Notes: generated by a model from the letters alone, not told the origin. A stretch of DNA of 13,420 bases from M3007 sp041160955 (GCA_041160955.1 JBEAVK010000305.1:1-13420), one strand, 5' to 3'; numbered from the stretch's first letter, positions 1 through 7,141 are shown. A program made the numbers and translations.

Positions 1-21
1 TTTTTTTTCGCTACGCTCCGT

Positions 22-58
22 TTTTTTTTCAGAACTTCGCCGATCAGAGCCGATGTTA
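22..58 (+). repeat. Intergenic repeat element, copy 1
   Basis: A run of T followed by CAGAACTTCGC (19 nt identical, 22-40) recurs at 1728-1746. The next 18 nt match the second copy at 12 positions by eye, including AGC-GATGT. It lies 47 nt before the start of the Crp/Fnr gene. The T-rich bases before it (1-21, with CGCTACGCTCCG) look like part of the same low-complexity spacer. Function unknown. Confidence 0.55.
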
Positions 59-71
59 GCGCAATGGTGCA

Positions 72-86
72 GCCGGCCTAATTAAA
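72..86 (+). repeat. GCCGGC-YTAA motif, copy 1
   Basis: GCCGGCCTAATTAAA here and GCCGGCTTAAATAAA at 2991-3005 agree at 13 of 15 positions. Each lies 8-20 nt before the start codon of a plus-strand gene. The match is short and could be chance; it is listed because it accompanies the repeat at 22-58. Confidence 0.3.
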
Positions 87-105
87 ACGATATTAATAGC
101 AATAA

Positions 106-675
106 ATGGAACAAATTAGGCAAGTAATGAAACAAATGATTAATGTTTCGGAAGATGAACTAAACGACTTCCTTAGCCAATCTATTACCCAAACATTTAA
201 ACGGCAAGCAATTGTAAGCCGACCAAATGCCATTCCAAACGAAATATTTTTTATTAATAAAGGAATTATCAGAGTTTTAATAACTGACAACGAAGGAACA
301 GAACACACCATACATTTTGCTCTTGAAAATCAGTTTATAGCCGACTATTCTAACTTTATACAGCAACAACCATCACTTTATACTTTGCAGACTGTCGAAG
401 AAACACAAGCTGTTATCTTGCCACGTTCTGCTATTGAATGGGGTTATAAAAACCTAAAAGAAGGGCAAAAAATGGGTCGATTAATTGCGGAGTTCTATTT
501 CATTTATCAAGACGACCGTATTAAAAACATGTATGCAAGAACACCAAAGCAACGTTATGACAGCATCACAGAAGTTTTTCCAAACATTCATAACAGAGTG
601 CCGCAGCATATGATAGCTTCGTATTTAGGCATTACACCAGTTCATTTAAGCCGACTAAAAAAATCTGAATCGTAA
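106..675 (+). CDS. Crp/Fnr family transcriptional regulator
   Basis: This 189-residue protein has the two-part Crp/Fnr layout: a cyclic-nucleotide-binding-like beta roll at about residues 25-115, a long dimerisation helix at about 118-145, and a C-terminal helix-turn-helix at about 160-186, with the typical Bacteroidota stretch IASYLGITPVHLSRLKK. The protein ends right after the recognition helix, which is normal for this short subgroup. I see no cysteine cluster, so it is not an Fe-S Fnr sensor; the ligand is unknown and may be absent. ATG 106 is the first start in frame and has an A-rich leader, with no clear Shine-Dalgarno. The SRPBCC gene starts 74 nt downstream on the same strand, so this may be a local regulator of that gene and the broken dehydrogenase. 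That target is inference; the family call is firm. Confidence 0.9.
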   Translation: MEQIRQVMKQMINVSEDELNDFLSQSITQTFKRQAIVSRPNAIPNEIFFINKGIIRVLITDNEGTEHTIHFALENQFIADYSNFIQQQPSLYTLQTVEETQAVILPRSAIEWGYKNLKEGQKMGRLIAEFYFIYQDDRIKNMYARTPKQRYDSITEVFPNIHNRVPQHMIASYLGITPVHLSRLKKSES

Positions 676-749
676 AAATCTAAACATTTGTTATCGTTTA
701 GAATTTCATAAGCGACTGACCTTTGCATTTTAATTTAGATAAAATTACA

Positions 750-1349
750 ATGACAAAGAAAGTTTCTATATCCATTATGATGCTATTTGGCCTAACAGCA
801 TCACTTTTAGCGCAGGTCAATACCGGAAAGTCTGTTATGACTAAGAAGTATGACCCAACTACTAATCTTGTAGTGTGGCCTGATGAATTTAATCCATCAA
901 AAACCAAATGGTATGTTTACAACGAAATTGAAATCAATGCTAAACCCGAAGAAGTTTGGAATATACTCATTGATGCAAAAAAATGGCATACTTTCTACAA
1001 AGGTGTACAAAGTCCAGTGGAATTTATAGATACCACTGCCACAACTTTGAGGAACGGATTGGCTTTTAAAATGCATACAATGGGATTACATCTCCAACCT
1101 GTGATAAAAGAATTTGTACCAAATGAAAGAATGGCTTGGGAGGTAAGAAGAGGTAATTTAATGGCATATCACGCTTGGGTAATTATACCTACTGCAAATG
1201 GTTGTAGGTTAATTACACCAGAATCTCAAAACGGATTTTTAACCTTTTTGCAAAAAGTATTTCAACCCAATAAATTATTAAAATTACACGATATGTGGTT
1301 ACGATTAATTAAAGAACGAGCAGAAACAAAAAGTTTCCCAATTAAATAA
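750..1349 (+). CDS. Exported SRPBCC (START-like) family protein
   Basis: This is a 199-residue protein from ATG 750. A TTG in the same frame at 723 would add nine residues, but the ATG gives a clean signal peptide (MTKKVSISIMM, a hydrophobic core, then SLLAQ), so I chose it. A TAnnTTTG-like -7 box (GACCTTTG, 718-725) overlaps the TTG and also favours the ATG. The mature part, about residues 55-195, resembles polyketide cyclase/dehydrase-like SRPBCC proteins: a first strand, the helix KPEEVWNILIDAKKWHTFY, several strands including RMAWEVRRG, and a long C-terminal helix. This fold makes a deep hydrophobic cavity that binds a small lipid-like ligand; the ligand here is unknown. A dehydrogenase remnant begins 10 nt after the stop, suggesting a former operon. 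Most SRPBCC proteins of this size are cytosolic, so export is a little unusual. Confidence 0.82.
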   Translation: MTKKVSISIMMLFGLTASLLAQVNTGKSVMTKKYDPTTNLVVWPDEFNPSKTKWYVYNEIEINAKPEEVWNILIDAKKWHTFYKGVQSPVEFIDTTATTLRNGLAFKMHTMGLHLQPVIKEFVPNERMAWEVRRGNLMAYHAWVIIPTANGCRLITPESQNGFLTFLQKVFQPNKLLKLHDMWLRLIKERAETKSFPIK

Positions 1350-1359
1350 ATATAAAAAA

Positions 1360-1591
1360 ATGAATTTATCCAATGCAGAAAAAGTACGGCTCAAAACTAA
1401 ATATGGTGAATGGGCTATTGTAACAGGAGCATCATCGGGCATAGCTTCAAGCATTGGGTCGGAAGACAACGGTTTTGCTAGGGCTATTGACAAAATTTTT
1501 AGTTTATTCACTTAGGACGGTTCCAAGATGGGGCAAAATAAAAATAATGGAAAAAGTTATGGGCGGCATGATAGCACATCAACGCCAATAA
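1360..1591 (+). pseudogene. Short-chain dehydrogenase/reductase remnant (internally deleted, frameshifted)
   Basis: ATG 1360 opens a 51-codon frame ending at TAG 1513-1515. Its first ~28 residues are a standard SDR N-terminus: WAIVTGASSGI is the first beta strand plus the glycine-rich NAD(P)-binding turn. After that the sequence leaves the family. In the +1 frame from about 1514 it reads RTVPRWGKIKIMEKVMGGM and stops at TAA 1589-1591, which resembles the C-terminal end of the same SDR subgroup. An intact member would be about 250-270 residues, so about 200 residues of the Rossmann domain, including the catalytic Ser-Tyr-Lys region, are missing and the two ends are out of frame. It follows the SRPBCC gene by 10 nt. 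The N-terminal match is clear; the C-terminal match rests on recall of the family. Confidence 0.72.
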
Positions 1592-1652
1592 ATCTTTTTC
1601 TATCATTTAAGTATTTCTAATGAACTTTAGTGATAAATATCTCACTTGAGTA

Positions 1653-1681
1653 ATAACAGATCATCCCTTTGAGATCGTTAT
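1653..1681. other. Imperfect hairpin in intergenic spacer
   Basis: ATAAC-A-GATC (1653-1662) pairs with GATCGTTAT (1673-1681), giving a 9-bp stem with one bulged A and a 10-nt loop. No T-run follows directly, so a terminator role for the upstream genes is weak. The rest of 1592-1727 shows no gene I can support. Confidence 0.3.
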
Positions 1682-1727
1682 GTAAGGCATACAGGACAAA
1701 ATTCCGATTTTTTTTTATTGCTTTCCA

Positions 1728-1764
1728 TTTTTTTTCAGAACTTCGCAAAACATAGCGGATGTCA
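1728..1764 (+). repeat. Intergenic repeat element, copy 2
   Basis: Second copy of the element at 22-58: eight T then CAGAACTTCGC identical (1728-1746), followed by a degenerate part that keeps AGC-GATGT-A. It ends 15 nt before the hydrolase start codon, so it lies in that gene's leader or promoter region. Confidence 0.55.
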
Positions 1765-1779
1765 TAAAACATTAAAAAA

Positions 1780-2985
1780 ATGAATAAACTTAAAATTTTT
1801 ATCGGACTTGTATATCTGATCATTTCAGGGCAGAGCCAAGCACAGAAATATAGTATTTACTCGGATGATACCCTATCAATTCAATCTAAGTATCTCCAAA
1901 GAAGCATTACCTTGAATCTACATTTGCCGGAAACGTTTCATTTCTCGGCAATATCAACCAAATATCCCATTACTATTATTTTTGACAGTCAACACGAGCG
2001 AACCTACCCTCAAATAATTAACTCCTTTGACCTGTTGAGTAGTGAGAGCCAAATACCTGAATCAATTATCATAGGTATTCCTTTTGACATTCAAAATAGA
2101 TATTATCTTACATCAAATCAAAAAAATGAAGGTGATTCTCTTTCAGGGATGGAAAGAATGGAATTATTTATTTTTACGGAACTTATACCAAAACTCAAGA
2201 ATGAAAATAAAGCAAACGAATTTTTAACCATTATTGGGCATTCACGCACCGCTTTTCTAGTTAACTACCTTTCGTTTAAAAGAATACAGGATGTAAATAT
2301 TGCTATATCCCTAAGCGGCTTTTTTTCTGAACCACCATTAACGATCAATACATTCTCAGAGTTCCTATTTGATCCTAAGCATTTTTCAAAGCAGTTCTCG
2401 TATTATAGTTCATCTGGAAATACACTAGAGGAGTCAACATATTTAGTCCAGTATCAAAATGTCTTCAAAACGCCCATCGATACTTCAGTTTCAGGGCATT
2501 TAAAAAGGCAATTCAAGATAAATCCACATACTAATCATATGACGAACTATTGGATGTCAATTCCTGAAATATTAATAACCGCATTTTCTGATTACAATTT
2601 CATCTTAGACAATTGGTTACATAAAAGACTAAAAGACAATGCACTATATAAACCTGTAGATATTTTTAAAAGTGATTTAAAGGTAGCTAGTGACAAAATT
2701 GGTTTTGAACTATTGCCATCCTTAACCCACATATTTTCTATGGCAAGTCACTATGGTTATCAAACTAATGAATACAGCAAAGCACTAAATTTTTTAGAAT
2801 TAGGCTTACAATATTACCCCGATTACCTTGAATTCTATGTTGAAACAATCGAGTTCAATAAGTTGCTCAAGGACAACAATAAAGTCAATTACTACAAAAG
2901 TATGCTCAGAGAAAAGGCAGAAAAAAGCGTTCATATTAGTGCGAAAGACCGACAAGAAATACTTGAGTATCTTGATGAGCAATAA
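1780..2985 (+). CDS. Exported esterase-like alpha/beta hydrolase with helical C-terminal extension
   Basis: This 401-residue protein begins with a signal peptide (MNKLKIFIGLVYLI, cleavage expected near QAQ, residue 22). Residues about 35-275 resemble the putative-esterase family (PF00756, related to esterase D and siderophore esterases): an N-terminal beta region, the strand PITIIFDS, and the nucleophile elbow G-H-S-R-T with Ser155 as the likely catalytic serine. His253, in NHMTNYW, is a candidate catalytic histidine; the acid residue is not obvious. Residues about 305-400 are helical and look like one or two TPR-like pairs (ALNFLELGLQYYPD). The predicted reaction is ester hydrolysis in the periplasm or outside the cell; the substrate is unknown. 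The CIA30 gene starts 28 nt downstream and probably shares the transcript. By eye the gene is A/T-rich, like its upstream neighbours and unlike katG. Confidence 0.82.
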   Translation: MNKLKIFIGLVYLIISGQSQAQKYSIYSDDTLSIQSKYLQRSITLNLHLPETFHFSAISTKYPITIIFDSQHERTYPQIINSFDLLSSESQIPESIIIGIPFDIQNRYYLTSNQKNEGDSLSGMERMELFIFTELIPKLKNENKANEFLTIIGHSRTAFLVNYLSFKRIQDVNIAISLSGFFSEPPLTINTFSEFLFDPKHFSKQFSYYSSSGNTLEESTYLVQYQNVFKTPIDTSVSGHLKRQFKINPHTNHMTNYWMSIPEILITAFSDYNFILDNWLHKRLKDNALYKPVDIFKSDLKVASDKIGFELLPSLTHIFSMASHYGYQTNEYSKALNFLELGLQYYPDYLEFYVETIEFNKLLKDNNKVNYYKSMLREKAEKSVHISAKDRQEILEYLDEQ

Positions 2986-2990
2986 AAACC

Positions 2991-3005
2991 GCCGGCTTAA
3001 ATAAA
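2991..3005 (+). repeat. GCCGGC-YTAA motif, copy 2
   Basis: GCCGGCTTAAATAAA, just after the hydrolase stop codon and 8 nt before the next ATG. It matches 72-86 at 13 of 15 positions. Short, so possibly coincidental. Confidence 0.3.
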
Positions 3006-3013
3006 TAAAATTG

Positions 3014-3550
3014 ATGAAATACCTGCTAATTTTACTAATACTTGGCATATCCACTAAGACAATGATGAAAGAGATTTATGCATTTACAACTCAAACGAAA
3101 GTCAATGAATGGCGCACCGTCAACGATGGTGTGATGGGTGGTATATCAAAAAGTACTTTGGTGCTTACCGATGCCGGACATGGCCAATTTTCGGGTCATG
3201 TTTCATTGGAGTATAATGGAGGATTTGCCTCGATACAATTGAACACAACGATACAACTAGCGGAAGAAAAGAAGTTTGTTGTTTTGCGTGTAAAAGGAGA
3301 TGGCAAAGGCTATGAATTTCGTTTGAAGGGTACCACTTCGCAGTCGGAGTCTTATGTGCACCCATTTGCGACTACAGGAGAATGGGAAGAGATCAAGTTA
3401 CCCATAAGTGCATTTTACCCTCAATTTAGAGGTCGTAAATTAAGCATCCCAAATTTCAATTTTAAAAGTATTGAACAGGTGAGTTTTTTGATTGCCAACA
3501 AGCAAGAAGAAGATTTTGAATTGTTGATTGATTGGATAGGTTTGGAGTGA
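3014..3550 (+). CDS. CIA30 family protein
   Basis: This is a 178-residue protein from ATG 3014; a TTG one codon earlier is also possible. The body matches the complex I intermediate-associated protein 30 family (CIA30, a galactose-binding-like beta sandwich). The N-terminal signature W-RTVNDGVMGGISKS lies at about residues 33-47, and the C-terminal strand ends in IDWIGLE. In eukaryotes CIA30 helps assemble respiratory complex I. The many bacterial homologues have no proven role, so no function is asserted here. Residues 2-12 are strongly hydrophobic, but no good cleavage site follows (STKTMMKE). They may be a membrane anchor, or the true start may be the MM at about 3062. The gene follows the hydrolase by 28 nt and is closed by the terminator at 3593-3616. 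Confidence 0.85.
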   Translation: MKYLLILLILGISTKTMMKEIYAFTTQTKVNEWRTVNDGVMGGISKSTLVLTDAGHGQFSGHVSLEYNGGFASIQLNTTIQLAEEKKFVVLRVKGDGKGYEFRLKGTTSQSESYVHPFATTGEWEEIKLPISAFYPQFRGRKLSIPNFNFKSIEQVSFLIANKQEEDFELLIDWIGLE

Positions 3551-3592
3551 ATTTGATGATTGATAGGAACTGGAAAGATAAAAAGCAAAAGA

Positions 3593-3625
3593 GGTGACCC
3601 ATATTACTAGGTCACCCCTTCCTTT
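3593..3625. terminator. Bidirectional terminator between the CIA30 gene and katG
   Basis: GGTGACC (3593-3599) and GGTCACC (3610-3616) form a perfect 7-bp stem with a 10-nt loop. T/C-rich sequence follows on the plus strand (CCTTCCTTTTTCC). On the minus strand the stem is followed by TCTTTTGCTTTTT. It sits between two convergent genes and can serve both. Confidence 0.75.
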
Positions 3626-3647
3626 TTCCTTCCTATTTTTGTAAAAA

Positions 3648-5885
3648 CTAAGCCAATTCGTAACGATCGAGGTTCATCACCTTCGCCCACGCGGCTACAA
3701 AGTCTTTTACGAACAAATCTTGACCATCAGCGCAGCCATATACCTCAGCGATAGCGCGTAGTTCGGAATTAGAACCAAAAATAAGATCCACACGTGTACC
3801 CGTCCACTTAATGGCGCCGGTACTACGATCACGACCTTCAAATACATCTTGAGCATCCGAATTGGAAGCCCATGTCGTACCAAAATCCAATAAATTTACA
3901 AAAAAGTCATTGGTCAGCACTTCTGGACGCTGGGTAAATACACCGTGTTTGGTATGTCCAAAATTGGTATTCAGCACACGCATACCGCCCACTAAAACCG
4001 TCATTTCTGGTGCAGTGAGTTTCATCAATTGTGCCTTGTCCACTAGCATTTCCTCCGCTGTAATCTTGTGTTTAGGCTTAAAGTAATTGCGGAATCCATC
4101 GGCAGTTGGCTCTAAAATATCAAATGATGCTACATCTGTCTGCTCTTGTGATGCATCTGTACGACCGGGTGTAAACGGAACAGTTACTGCATGTCCAGCA
4201 TTTTTTGCCGCCTGCTCAATACCTGCGCAGCCACCCAAAACAATCAAATCAGCGATAGACACTTGTTTGCCGCCAGATTGAGCAGCATTGAATGCCGTTT
4301 GAACACCTTCGAGCACCTCAAGCACTTTGGCTAAATGTGCAGGATGGTTCACCTCCCAATCCTTTTGTGGAGCCAAGCGGATACGACCGCCATTTGCACC
4401 ACCACGCTTATCAGAACCGCGGAAAGTAGCCGCAGAAGCCCAAGCCGTTGATACCAATTGAGATACCGTAAGGCCAGTGCCAAGAATAGTCGCCTTTAGC
4501 GCAGCAATATCCTGATCGTCGATAATTGGGTGTGTTACAGCAGGGACTCGATCTTGCCAAATCAACGCTTCCGTAGGTACTTCTGGACCAAGATAACGGG
4601 CAATTGGTCCCATATCGCGGTGCGTCAGTTTGAACCACGCACGAGCGAAAGCGTCTGCAAAAGCATCTGGATTTTCGAAGAAATGCCTTGAAATAGGTTC
4701 GTAAATCGGATCCACCCTCAAGGCAATATCCGTAGTGAGCATGGTAGGTGCATGACTTTTCGATGGGTCGTGTGCATCTGGTACCGTACCTGCACCTGCG
4801 CCGTCTTTGGGTTTCCACTGGTGTGCACCTGCAGGGCTTTTGGAGAGTTCCCATTCAAATCCGAACAGATTTTCAAAATAGTTATTGCTCCACTTTGTAG
4901 GTGAAGTTGTCCACGCACCTTCTAGGCCGCTCGTAATCGTATCGCCAGCATTACCTGTGCCAAAAGTATTTTTCCAACCTTGGCTTTGCATCTCAATGCC
5001 CGCACCTTCGGGTTCTGCTCCCACGTATTGATTTGGATCAGCGGCACCGTGTGTTTTACCAAAAGTATGTCCACCAGCAATCAACGCCACTGTTTCTTCG
5101 TCATTCATGGCCATACGACCAAAAGTTTCGCGAATATCGCGGGCAGAAGCCAACGGGTCGGGATTGCCGTTCGGGCCTTCTGGATTCACATAGATCAAAC
5201 CCATCTGAACAGCACCTAATGGATTCTCCAGTTCGCGGTCGCCAGTATAACGTTGGTCAGCCAACCACTCCCGTTCAGCACCCCAATAAACGTCTTCGTC
5301 TGGTTCCCAAACATCTTCGCGACCACCACCGAAGCCAAAGGTTTTGAAACCCATTGATTCGAGTGCGCAGTTACCTGCGAGGATCATCAAATCGGCCCAA
5401 GAAATTTTTCGGCCATATTTTTGTTTAATGGGCCAAAGCAACAAACGCGCCTTATCGAGGTTGGTGTTATCCGGCCAACTGTTGAGTGGTGCAAACCGCT
5501 GCTGACCAGTACCACCGCCGCCACGACCATCGGAAATGCGGTAAGTACCCGCACTATGCCAAGCCATGCGAATGATGAACGGGCCATAGTGACCGTAATC
5601 GGCTGGCCACCAAGCCTGTGAAGTAGTCAATAGATCAACAATGTCCTTTTTTAAAAGACTCAAATCAAGACTTTTGAACTCTTCAGCGTAATTAAAATCC
5701 TTATCCATTGGATTGGAAAGGTCAGAATGCTGGCGTAAGATATTCAATTTCAATTGATTAGGCCACCAGTCGCGATTTCTAGTGCCACCGCCAGCGCTTT
5801 GTTTTAGAGCACCACTCGAAAACGGGCATTTGCTTTCGCCGTTCGTATTGTACGAGGTTGTACTCGGAGATGTATTATTTTCCAT
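3648..5885 (-). CDS. katG: Catalase-peroxidase KatG
   Basis: This 745-residue protein has the normal length for bacterial KatG, with its N-terminal haem domain and C-terminal duplicated domain. It is a bifunctional haem enzyme that breaks down hydrogen peroxide by catalase and peroxidase reactions. The distal-side residues are Arg106, Trp109 and His110 (IRMAWHSAGTYR). Trp109, Tyr232 (GLIYVNPEGP) and Met258 (GRMAM) are spaced as the Met-Tyr-Trp cross-link needed for catalase activity. The proximal haem ligand is His273 in AGGHTFGKTHGA. No key residue checked is missing and the frame is unbroken. There is no signal peptide, so it is cytoplasmic. ATG 5883-5885 has an A-rich leader about 40 nt long downstream of a good promoter. 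The gene diverges from an OxyR-type regulator, which very likely activates it. By eye its G+C is higher than that of the genes to its left. Confidence 0.98.
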   Translation of the reverse strand: MENNTSPSTTSYNTNGESKCPFSSGALKQSAGGGTRNRDWWPNQLKLNILRQHSDLSNPMDKDFNYAEEFKSLDLSLLKKDIVDLLTTSQAWWPADYGHYGPFIIRMAWHSAGTYRISDGRGGGGTGQQRFAPLNSWPDNTNLDKARLLLWPIKQKYGRKISWADLMILAGNCALESMGFKTFGFGGGREDVWEPDEDVYWGAEREWLADQRYTGDRELENPLGAVQMGLIYVNPEGPNGNPDPLASARDIRETFGRMAMNDEETVALIAGGHTFGKTHGAADPNQYVGAEPEGAGIEMQSQGWKNTFGTGNAGDTITSGLEGAWTTSPTKWSNNYFENLFGFEWELSKSPAGAHQWKPKDGAGAGTVPDAHDPSKSHAPTMLTTDIALRVDPIYEPISRHFFENPDAFADAFARAWFKLTHRDMGPIARYLGPEVPTEALIWQDRVPAVTHPIIDDQDIAALKATILGTGLTVSQLVSTAWASAATFRGSDKRGGANGGRIRLAPQKDWEVNHPAHLAKVLEVLEGVQTAFNAAQSGGKQVSIADLIVLGGCAGIEQAAKNAGHAVTVPFTPGRTDASQEQTDVASFDILEPTADGFRNYFKPKHKITAEEMLVDKAQLMKLTAPEMTVLVGGMRVLNTNFGHTKHGVFTQRPEVLTNDFFVNLLDFGTTWASNSDAQDVFEGRDRSTGAIKWTGTRVDLIFGSNSELRAIAEVYGCADGQDLFVKDFVAAWAKVMNLDRYELA

Positions 5886-5928
5886 ATTTTTATGATAATA
5901 ATGTTTATTTACTTATTGTTAGGTGGCA

Positions 5929-5960
5929 CAAAGTTAAAGGAATAAAATCATAGTTCTAAA
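5929..5960 (-). promoter_or_regulatory. katG promoter (Bacteroidota -33/-7 type)
   Basis: On the minus strand TAACTTTG (5936 down to 5929) is an exact match to the -7 consensus TAnnTTTG. TTTA (5960 to 5957), three of four bases of the -33 TTTG, lies 20 nt upstream, within the normal spacing. Transcription would start near 5924, giving a leader of about 39 nt before ATG 5885. Confidence 0.65.
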
Positions 5961-5969
5961 TAATAATTT

Positions 5970-5994
5970 CTATACTTCCATAGTTTAAACCTAT
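5970..5994. promoter_or_regulatory. Putative OxyR operator between katG and oxyR
   Basis: The sequence reads CTAT-N6-ATAG-N7-CTAT. The second half, ATAGTTTAAACCTAT (5980-5994), matches the OxyR half-site ATAG-N7-CTAT exactly, including the T and A inside the spacer. The outer fourth element is degenerate (around 5959), and the central spacer is 6 rather than 7 nt. Another ATAG (5950-5953) lies nearby but out of register. The site is centred about 58 nt upstream of the predicted katG start and over the -33 region of oxyR, as expected for activating katG and repressing oxyR. The E. coli consensus is being applied to a distant phylum. Confidence 0.55.
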
Positions 5995-5998
5995 ACTA

Positions 5999-6006
5999 CA
6001 CCTTTG
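5999..6006 (+). promoter_or_regulatory. Likely oxyR -7 promoter box
   Basis: CACCTTTG matches TAnnTTTG at all but the first base and lies 19 nt before the oxyR ATG. No TTTG-like -33 box is seen at the usual distance; the putative OxyR operator occupies that place. Confidence 0.4.
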
Positions 6007-6025
6007 TTTAAATCTCATTCCTTAT

Positions 6026-6961
6026 ATGACTTTACAGCAATTAGAATATATATTGGCGGTGGATACCCACAAGCAGTTCTCCACGGCGGCTGAAAAATGC
6101 TTTATTACGCAACCTTCTTTGAGTGCGATGATCCAAAAACTAGAAGAGGAACTGGGTGTGAAAATTTTTGACAGGAGCAAACAACCCATTCTCCCGACCG
6201 AGATTGGCCTTGAAATTATTGCACAAGCCCGTTTGATTTTGAATGAATCCGAACATTTGAAACAGATGGTAAAAGACCGTATGGAAACGGTCAATGGCGA
6301 GTTGCGTTTGGGCATTATCCCAACATTAGCACCTTATCTTTTACCCTTATTTTTAAAGGATTTTTCGGATAAATACAGCGACTTAAAACTGAGCATCACA
6401 GAATTAACAACGGAAAACATCATTACTCAGTTGAAAAGAGGCACCATAGATGTGGGCATTATGGCAACACCTTCTAAAGATAATCAGTTAACGGAAGATC
6501 CTATTTTTTACGAGGAATTTGTGGTGTATGCGCCTAATGAAAACACCGTACTCAAAAAACAATATTTGCTGACCGAAGATATTGATGCCCATCGTTTGAT
6601 GCTCTTACAGGAAGGCCATTGTATGCGCTCGCAGGTGATTAACCTCTGTGCTTTGCAAAAAACGCAAAGTTCACTTAGCAATATCACCTACGAAGCGGGT
6701 AGCCTAGAAACCTTAAAACGGCTGGTAGAAGTACATTCGGGGATTACGATCCTGCCGCATTTGGCCGTTTTGGATATGCACGAGGATCAAATGCAGTATA
6801 TTCGTTTTTTCAAACCACCTGCTCCTGTACGTGAAATCAGTCTGGTGACGCACCGGAGTTTGGCAAAAAAGCGGTTGATTACAGTATTAAAAGAGGCTAT
6901 TGTTGATAATTTGCCGTTAGCGGTGAAACGGGGAAAGGGGGCTTGGGTGGTGGATATATAG
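6026..6961 (+). CDS. oxyR: OxyR-type LysR family hydrogen-peroxide sensor/regulator
   Basis: This 311-residue LysR-type regulator has a winged helix-turn-helix at residues 1-60 (FSTAAEKCFITQPSLSAMIQKLEEELGVKIFDRS) and a two-lobed sensor domain from about residue 90. Cys199 and Cys208 (GHCMRSQVINLC) have the spacing, and even the numbering, of the redox-active cysteine pair of E. coli OxyR, which forms a disulfide on peroxide exposure. Thr100 (GIIPTLAPYLLP) sits in the conserved peroxide-pocket stretch. This separates it from generic LysR proteins. It diverges from katG across 140 bp that contain a plausible OxyR operator, so it should activate katG when oxidised and control itself. ATG 6026 is the family-typical start (MTLQQLEYI). 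The last ~15 residues are variable. Confidence is high for the family and good for the OxyR assignment. Confidence 0.95.
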   Translation: MTLQQLEYILAVDTHKQFSTAAEKCFITQPSLSAMIQKLEEELGVKIFDRSKQPILPTEIGLEIIAQARLILNESEHLKQMVKDRMETVNGELRLGIIPTLAPYLLPLFLKDFSDKYSDLKLSITELTTENIITQLKRGTIDVGIMATPSKDNQLTEDPIFYEEFVVYAPNENTVLKKQYLLTEDIDAHRLMLLQEGHCMRSQVINLCALQKTQSSLSNITYEAGSLETLKRLVEVHSGITILPHLAVLDMHEDQMQYIRFFKPPAPVREISLVTHRSLAKKRLITVLKEAIVDNLPLAVKRGKGAWVVDI

Positions 6962-7141
6962 AGGTGTGGGAGGTGTTTTTCTATTTTAGGTTGCTGGCCA
7001 TATTAAAAATTTCAGGAATTGTCCATTAGTGCATAACAAAAACAACTATATGTACATTACCATCCATCTCACAAGGAAAGTATATTAGTTAGCAAAATAA
7101 GAAAAATATTATACCCAGTATAGGGATCAACATAACACACA
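6962..7141. other. Intergenic spacer without a recognised gene
   Basis: An A/T-rich stretch between the convergent oxyR and large secreted-protein genes. I see no gene, RNA or strong promoter; only the hairpin that follows at 7142-7197 stands out. Confidence 0.5.

Noticed and set aside
93..311. A 72-codon minus-strand frame opposite the start of the Crp/Fnr gene.
   Set aside because: It lies opposite a clear regulator gene. Its hydrophobic look comes from reading A/T-rich codons backwards.
723..749. TTG start adding nine residues to the SRPBCC protein.
   Set aside because: It would place charged residues before the signal peptide and overlaps a -7-like box; the ATG at 750 explains the sequence better.
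1617..1823. A 68-codon minus-strand frame across the spacer before the hydrolase.
   Set aside because: It overlaps the repeat element and the hydrolase start, runs through T/A-rich low-complexity sequence and shows no recognisable domain or leader.
3862..5621. Several frames of 64-147 codons inside katG on both strands.
   Set aside because: They overlap a full-length, well-conserved KatG, start at random points and match nothing. They are shadows of a higher-G+C coding region.
5950..5964. ATAG at 5950 followed by TAAT as a further OxyR half-site.
   Set aside because: The second element matches CTAT poorly and the spacing to the good half-site at 5980 is out of register; it falls between the katG -33 and -7 boxes.
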